Shown here: positions 32,436 through 36,136 of the stretch, one piece after another
How positions within the stretch are numbered: the first letter of the stretch is position 1
How the letters are laid out: the number at the start of each line of letters is the position of its first letter
NCBI RefSeq assembly: GCF_011044975.1
Contig: NZ_JAAKZV010000058.1
Span: forward strand, 1 to 36,136
Direction: 5' to 3'
From: Streptomyces coryli
GTDB taxonomy: Bacteria > Actinomycetota > Actinomycetes > Streptomycetales > Streptomycetaceae
DNA length: 36,136 nucleotides
Translations under genes and position numbers: made by a program
The notes under the pieces: model-generated
Database searches by the model: none
What the model saw: only the letters and a program-made list of their open reading frames with translations
What the model was told of the DNA's origin: nothing

Positions 32436-33901
32436 GCGGGCGCCGTCCCGTCCTGGACCGGCTCGCCGTTGACCGTCACCCCGTGCAGCGTCAGCCCCTC
32501 GACGTTCTCGCTCACCCAGCCCTCCTCGATCCCTTCGAAGGCGCAGTCGCGCAGCAGCACGTCGCGGATCGGGTTCGCGTCGTTGCCGATGAGGTTCCAG
32601 GCCAGCGGGCCCGAGGCGGCCGTGACGCGGTGGAGCTCGATGCCGTGGACGTCCGGGTAGTAGTCGCCGGTGTCGACGTTCTCGTAATCCAGGGCGATCT
32701 CGAGGACGGCGTCGCCGACCGTGCCGACGGTGATGTCGGTGAAGACCACGTCGGTGATGTAACCGCCGCGCAGCGGGTTGGACTTCAGGCGCAGGGCGCG
32801 GTCCAGCTGCGGGCTGTCCATGTGGCAGTTGCGGGCGAGGATGTTGCTGACGCCGCCGGTCATCTCGCTGCCGATGGTGACGCCGCCGTGGCCGTCCTGC
32901 ATCCGGCAGTCCTCGACGAGGGCGCTGTGGCAGGGCACGTCGACCCGTCTGCCGTCGGCGTCCCGGCCGGCCTTGAAGGCGATGCAGTCGTCGCCGGTGT
33001 TGAACGTGCAGTCGGTGATGTGCACGTACGCGCAGGACTCCGGGTTGCAGCCGTCGTTGTTGGGTCCGTCCGGGCTCTCGACGGTGACGCCGCTGACGGT
33101 GACGTTGCGGCAGAGCACCGGGTGGATGTTCCACATCGGGGAGTCCTTGACCGTGACGCCCTCGATGAGGACGTCGCGGCAGTCGTAGAACTGGATCATG
33201 TTCGGCCGCAGATGATGGCCCGCGCCGAAGACCCGGTCCGCGACCGGCACCCCCTCCTCGGCCCAGGCGCGCAGCTGATCCTTGGAGACCCGCTCCGGGG
33301 AAGGGGAGCCGTCCTGGCCGCCTTTGGTCCAGTCCCACCAGTGCGTGGCGTCGCCGCGGCCGTCGATCACGCCGCTGCCGGTGAGGGCGATGCCGCGGCG
33401 GCCGTGGGCGTAGATCAGCGGCGAGTAGTTGCGGCATTCCATGCCCTCGAAGCGGGTGTGCACCACCGGGAGATAGGCGGCCGGGTCCTGGCTGAAGGCG
33501 AGGGTGGCGCCGGCTTCGAGGTGGAGGTCGATGCGGTCGAGGAGGTGGATAGCGCCGGTGCGATACGTCCCCGGCGGCACGATCACGTGGCCGCCGCCGG
33601 CTGCCGCGCAGTCCTTGATGGCCGCCCGGAGTGCGGCGGTGCAGTCGGTGGTGTCGTCGCCGACGGCGCCGTAGTCGGTGATGGTCACGCTGTGGTCGGG
33701 GAAGCGGGGGCGGCGTACGTGCGCGAGGATCGCGGCGGCCTGCTCGTCGATGGCGCGGCGGTGGGCGTCGGTGCTCGACGTGGTGCTCCCGGTGCTCGAC
33801 CTGGCGCCCGCGGCGCCCGCCGTGCTCGCGGTGCTCGCGCCGAAGGCGGCGGCCGCCGCGGTGCCGGCGCCGAGCAGGAAGACGCGGCGGCGGCTCACCA
33901 T
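32432..33901 (-). CDS. Tat-exported GH28 polygalacturonase-type hydrolase
   Basis: A 489-residue beta-helix enzyme. The twin-arginine signal is SRRRVFLLGAGTAAAAAFG at the N terminus. The mature domain opens VTITDYGAVGDDTTDCTAAL. All GH28 motifs are intact: NND (281-283), GDD with Asp304-Asp305, GHG (His338) and RLK (Arg371, Lys373). The family hydrolyses alpha-1,4-galacturonan or related pectin chains by inversion. ATG 33901 gives a short overlap with the upstream gene; GTG 33898 is also possible. The intact signal suggests it is the extracellular member of this operon. Confidence 0.9.
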   Translation of the reverse strand: MVSRRRVFLLGAGTAAAAAFGASTASTAGAAGARSSTGSTTSSTDAHRRAIDEQAAAILAHVRRPRFPDHSVTITDYGAVGDDTTDCTAALRAAIKDCAAAGGGHVIVPPGTYRTGAIHLLDRIDLHLEAGATLAFSQDPAAYLPVVHTRFEGMECRNYSPLIYAHGRRGIALTGSGVIDGRGDATHWWDWTKGGQDGSPSPERVSKDQLRAWAEEGVPVADRVFGAGHHLRPNMIQFYDCRDVLIEGVTVKDSPMWNIHPVLCRNVTVSGVTVESPDGPNNDGCNPESCAYVHITDCTFNTGDDCIAFKAGRDADGRRVDVPCHSALVEDCRMQDGHGGVTIGSEMTGGVSNILARNCHMDSPQLDRALRLKSNPLRGGYITDVVFTDITVGTVGDAVLEIALDYENVDTGDYYPDVHGIELHRVTAASGPLAWNLIGNDANPIRDVLLRDCAFEGIEEGWVSENVEGLTLHGVTVNGEPVQDGTAPA

Positions 33902-35616
33902 GCCCACTCCGACGCGGGTACGTGCAGCGCGCGGTCGCGCTCGGGGGCCTTGGGCTCCAGGGTGCGGTGGCGGTACATCGGGCGGGACCTGCCTTCCGGT
34001 TCGATGCCGACGACGTCGTCGCCGCGCCAGCGGGTGCGGTATTCGCGGCCCGCGGCGGTCTCGACGGTCTCGGCGGCGACGAGGGGAAATGTGATGGTGA
34101 TCCGCTCCCCGGCGCGGGGCCGGGCGAGGCGGAGGCAGCCGTCCGGCGCCCACAGCTCCGGCTCGCGGCCCGCGGCGGTGACGGCGGGGCCGGAGACGGG
34201 ATGCCGGACGACGGCGACGTGGGCGTAGCCGGCCCACGGCGGAATGCGCAGCCGCAGCTCGCGGCAGTCGGCGCGCACGTCCAGATCCACCCGGCCTTCG
34301 TACGGGAGGTGGCTGAGCACATCGACGTACCGGCTGCCGCGGTTGAGCAGCAGATTGACCCGTACCAGCTGGTCGTCGCCGGTGACGATGGCATTCCAGC
34401 CGGTGAACAGGCCGCGCACGCCGGAGCCGACGCAGCACGCCTGCACATCGCTGGTGTGGCCGCGGCCGAGCACGGCGTCGGAGACGTAGTCGTTGGGCGC
34501 GCCGTAGCCGGCGAAGGCGCCCTTGACCCGCTCGCCGACGCGGTAGTGGGTCTGCCAGCCGGGGATGTCGAGGGAGCGGTCGGGTGCCGAGCGGACCCAG
34601 TCTGTGTCGTCGAGCTGGGAGGCGGTCAGGTGGTTGCGCAGGAAGCGCTCGACGACCGTCCAATAGCCGGTGTGTCCTGCGCGGGCCAGGGTGGCGCCGA
34701 TGCCGATGAGGTCGACGAGCGAGCAGGTCTCGTGCTCGTAGCGCTGGTCGGCGAGGTCGCCGGGCGTCCATCCGAAGGCGGTGGCCTGGGTGAGCGCCCA
34801 GTCGAAGGCGGTCTTCACGAACTGGGTGAGCGCGTGATCGCCGCTGAACCGGGCGTACTTGGCGAGCCCGTCCAGGGTGCCGAGCCGGGTGTGGAAGTGG
34901 CCGCTGCGGTAGGCGAGCGCCGGGTTGAAGCTGCCGTCGGGGAGGAAGACCCCGCTGCGCTCGGTGATCAGCCGGGTGAACCAGGCACACAGCTCGAGCG
35001 CCTCGGCATGGCCGGTGGCCTGGTGGAAGCGGAGGAGCGGCATGATGAGCCGGCCGCAGAAGGAGGCCGGGTCGGGGGCTAAGTGCAGCTGGACGGCATT
35101 GGCGGAGGGCCAGCCGTCGCGGGTGTACTCGGAGGCGGGGTAGTACCAGGCGTCGCGCTCCTTGATGGCGATCCGGTACAGGGCGGCGACCTGCCGCTCG
35201 GCCGCCCGCCGGACCTCGTCGTCGCCGGTGTCGAGATACCAGGTGGTCAGGGCGAGCAACGTGGCGCGCTGATCGACGAGATGGGCATGCGGCGCCCAGT
35301 TGCCGCGCGGGTGGGTGCGGCGGTAGGTCAGGCCGTCGTCGGCGAGCAGGTCGAGGAGCGTTGCCTTGTAGCGCTCCTCGGTCTCCGCCCACCAGTCGGC
35401 GCCGGTCATGTGCCGGGCCAGCAGGCAGGCATCGGTGAGGCGGCCGTGGCTGGAGCCGTAGTCCCAGTCGCCGTGGGTGAGCAGCGCGGGCTCGGCGAGC
35501 AGGTCCGCGCTGAAGAACGGGATATGGCCGAGCTCGGGGTCGGCCAGGCCGGTGACCGCGTGCATCGCCTGCTCGGCGCGCTCTTCGAGCAGCAAGGTGG
35601 CCGGAATGCTGGACAT
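33895..35616 (-). CDS. GH127-like beta-L-arabinofuranosidase
   Basis: A 573-residue protein, an alpha/alpha barrel (about 1-400) then a beta-sandwich (ADCRELRLRIPPWAG). The cysteine-zinc site of GH127 is recognisable: ETC (Glu296, Cys298) and a CC pair (Cys394, Cys395) in QACCVGSGVRGLFTG, where the first Cys of the pair is the nucleophile in the characterised family member. The usual upstream GE acid region appears as PGDLAD, so the acid/base is uncertain. No signal peptide. Codon 179 is TTA (35080-35082). First gene of the pectin operon, with a divergent promoter and zinc dehydrogenase upstream. Confidence 0.75.
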   Translation of the reverse strand: MSSIPATLLLEERAEQAMHAVTGLADPELGHIPFFSADLLAEPALLTHGDWDYGSSHGRLTDACLLARHMTGADWWAETEERYKATLLDLLADDGLTYRRTHPRGNWAPHAHLVDQRATLLALTTWYLDTGDDEVRRAAERQVAALYRIAIKERDAWYYPASEYTRDGWPSANAVQLHLAPDPASFCGRLIMPLLRFHQATGHAEALELCAWFTRLITERSGVFLPDGSFNPALAYRSGHFHTRLGTLDGLAKYARFSGDHALTQFVKTAFDWALTQATAFGWTPGDLADQRYEHETCSLVDLIGIGATLARAGHTGYWTVVERFLRNHLTASQLDDTDWVRSAPDRSLDIPGWQTHYRVGERVKGAFAGYGAPNDYVSDAVLGRGHTSDVQACCVGSGVRGLFTGWNAIVTGDDQLVRVNLLLNRGSRYVDVLSHLPYEGRVDLDVRADCRELRLRIPPWAGYAHVAVVRHPVSGPAVTAAGREPELWAPDGCLRLARPRAGERITITFPLVAAETVETAAGREYRTRWRGDDVVGIEPEGRSRPMYRHRTLEPKAPERDRALHVPASEWAW

Positions 35617-35664
35617 GAGGGCGTCACACCGTCCCAGGAGTGCCGGCGAGCGTGAATGCCATGC

Positions 35665-35693
35665 ACGCTAAATGTGCTTCGTTGGCGCGTCAA
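35665..35693 (-). promoter_or_regulatory. Promoter of the GH127-GH28 operon
   Basis: Minus-strand -35 TTGACG (35688-35693), 17-base spacer, -10 TAGCGT (35665-35670). The predicted start near 35658 gives a leader of about 42 nt before ATG 35616. The element is an exact match to the divergent promoter at 35745-35773. Confidence 0.7.
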
Positions 35694-35704
35694 GAGCGCG
35701 CGAC

Positions 35705-35744
35705 CACCTGCACAAATATGTAAGTGCCAGTGGTATGCCAGGTG
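35705..35744. promoter_or_regulatory. Inverted-repeat operator candidates between divergent promoters
   Basis: Three nested signals lie between the two -35 boxes: CACCTG (35705-35710) mirrored by CAGGTG (35739-35744), GCAC-N10-GTGC (35710-35727), and TGGTATGCCA (35731-35740), which is close to a perfect palindrome. Any could be a regulator site controlling both operons. No regulator gene is adjacent within the window. Confidence 0.4.
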
Positions 35745-35773
35745 TTGACGCGGCGCCGGTGTCGCTCTAGCGT
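35745..35773 (+). promoter_or_regulatory. Promoter of the zinc dehydrogenase gene
   Basis: -35 TTGACG (35745-35750), 17-base spacer, -10 TAGCGT (35768-35773). The leader to ATG 35811 is about 31 nt and contains GGAGGG. It duplicates the sequence and spacing of the opposite promoter exactly. Confidence 0.7.
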
Positions 35774-35810
35774 CGAAGGCGATCCACCGGCGTCGGGGGA
35801 GCGGAGGGTG

Positions 35811-36136
35811 ATGAAGGCCGCCGTGTTACGGGCGGTCGGGCGCATCGGCATCGACGAGGTCGAGCAGCCGGCGCCCGCCGCGGATGAAACGCTGCTGGAG
35901 ATGCGGTGCGTGGGCCTGTGCGGCTCGGATCTGGCCGCCTTCCGCGGCCGGCATCCGTTCCGCCGCCCGCCGGTCGTGCTCGGCCACGAGGGCGCCGGGC
36001 GGGTGGCCCGCGCGGCCGCCGGCGGCCGGCTGCGACCCGGTGGCCGGGTGGCGCTGATGCCGCTGCTGTCCTGCCGGGAGTGCCCGCGTTGCGAGTCGGG
36101 CCTGCCGCATCTCTGCGCGCGGCGCCGGGTGCCGGG
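35811..36136 (+). CDS. Zinc-dependent alcohol dehydrogenase (MDR), 5' part
   Basis: The first 108 codons of a medium-chain dehydrogenase that runs off the right edge. It opens MKAAVLRAVGRIGIDEVEQP. The catalytic zinc residues Cys37 (CGSD) and His59-Glu60 (GHEGAGRV) are present, as are the four structural zinc cysteines at 88, 91, 94 and 102 (CRECPRCESGLPHLC). The start has GGAGGG upstream. Codon 6 is TTA (35826-35828), so bldA dependence is likely. Divergent from the pectin operon; a sugar or polyol dehydrogenase such as one acting on a released sugar is plausible. Confidence 0.9.
   Translation, partial: MKAAVLRAVGRIGIDEVEQPAPAADETLLEMRCVGLCGSDLAAFRGRHPFRRPPVVLGHEGAGRVARAAAGGRLRPGGRVALMPLLSCRECPRCESGLPHLCARRRVP

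Noticed and set aside
31119-35392. Very long minus-strand frames that span two GH28 genes or GH28 plus GH127
   Set aside because: They pass through low-complexity Arg/Pro shadow sequence. Each enzyme has its own start with ATGA/GTGA overlap.
1-36136. CRISPR arrays, insertion sequences, rRNA genes or phage attachment sites
   Set aside because: No spaced direct repeats, transposase motifs, terminal inverted repeats or RNA gene signatures were seen.

Overview
The window is very high in G+C, with strong third-position G/C bias, GTG/TTG starts beside AGGAGG-type ribosome sites, twin-arginine and lipobox signals, a conservon-type sensor pair and rare in-frame TTA codons. Together these point to a Streptomyces or close relative, probably an accessory or arm-proximal region rich in carbon-scavenging operons. 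No rRNA, tRNA, CRISPR array or insertion sequence was recognised.

Layout. (1) 1-605: apparently decayed minus-strand coding sequence, one small candidate ORF, and the upstream region of a sensor gene. (2) 606-8274, plus strand: a nitrate-sensor-like histidine kinase with three TTA codons, a roadblock/LC7 protein, then a complete branched-chain-amino-acid-type ABC importer (lipoprotein, fused LivH-LivM permease, LivG, LivF). (3) 8275-9486, minus: an FAD aromatic-ring hydroxylase-like protein that abuts the importer tail to tail. (4) 9561-14210, minus: a tightly overlapping operon of phosphotriesterase-like hydrolase, SIS protein, FGGY sugar kinase, SDR and GntR/UTRA repressor. Divergent from it (14409-17979) are an FAD oxidoreductase and a clan GH-D-like glycosidase. 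The shared promoter region carries three copies of a GGACCACTT element. A 17-bp perfect hairpin ends this block.

(5) 18062-26025, minus: a cytoplasmic alpha-galactosidase-like GH36 enzyme, a three-gene carbohydrate ABC importer, a Tat-exported PhoD phosphodiesterase/phosphatase, a cytoplasmic GH20 hexosaminidase and a glyoxalase-fold protein. A ROK repressor (26168-27328) diverges from it. A perfect CAACC-A-GGTTG palindrome sits between the -35 and -10 of the operon promoter. Two exo-glycosidases, a secreted phosphodiesterase and an importer suggest scavenging of a phosphodiester-linked glycopolymer such as glycosylated teichoic acid. This is the most interesting hypothesis in the window. (6) 27333-29429: a DHFR/RibD-like reductase, and a Zn/Cd-type CDF exporter divergent from a probably leaderless ArsR regulator. 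(7) 29434-35616, minus: a four-gene, fully overlapping operon of a GH127-like enzyme, an exported GH28, a second GH28 with changed catalytic motifs, and an unusual hexapeptide-acyltransferase/toroid fusion. This looks like pectin or arabinan side-chain utilisation. (8) 35811 to the window end: the first 108 codons of a zinc alcohol dehydrogenase, divergent from the pectin operon with mirror-image TTGACG-N17-TAGCGT promoters.

Family assignments rest on motifs read by eye. Substrates, operon functions and regulator-target links are inference.
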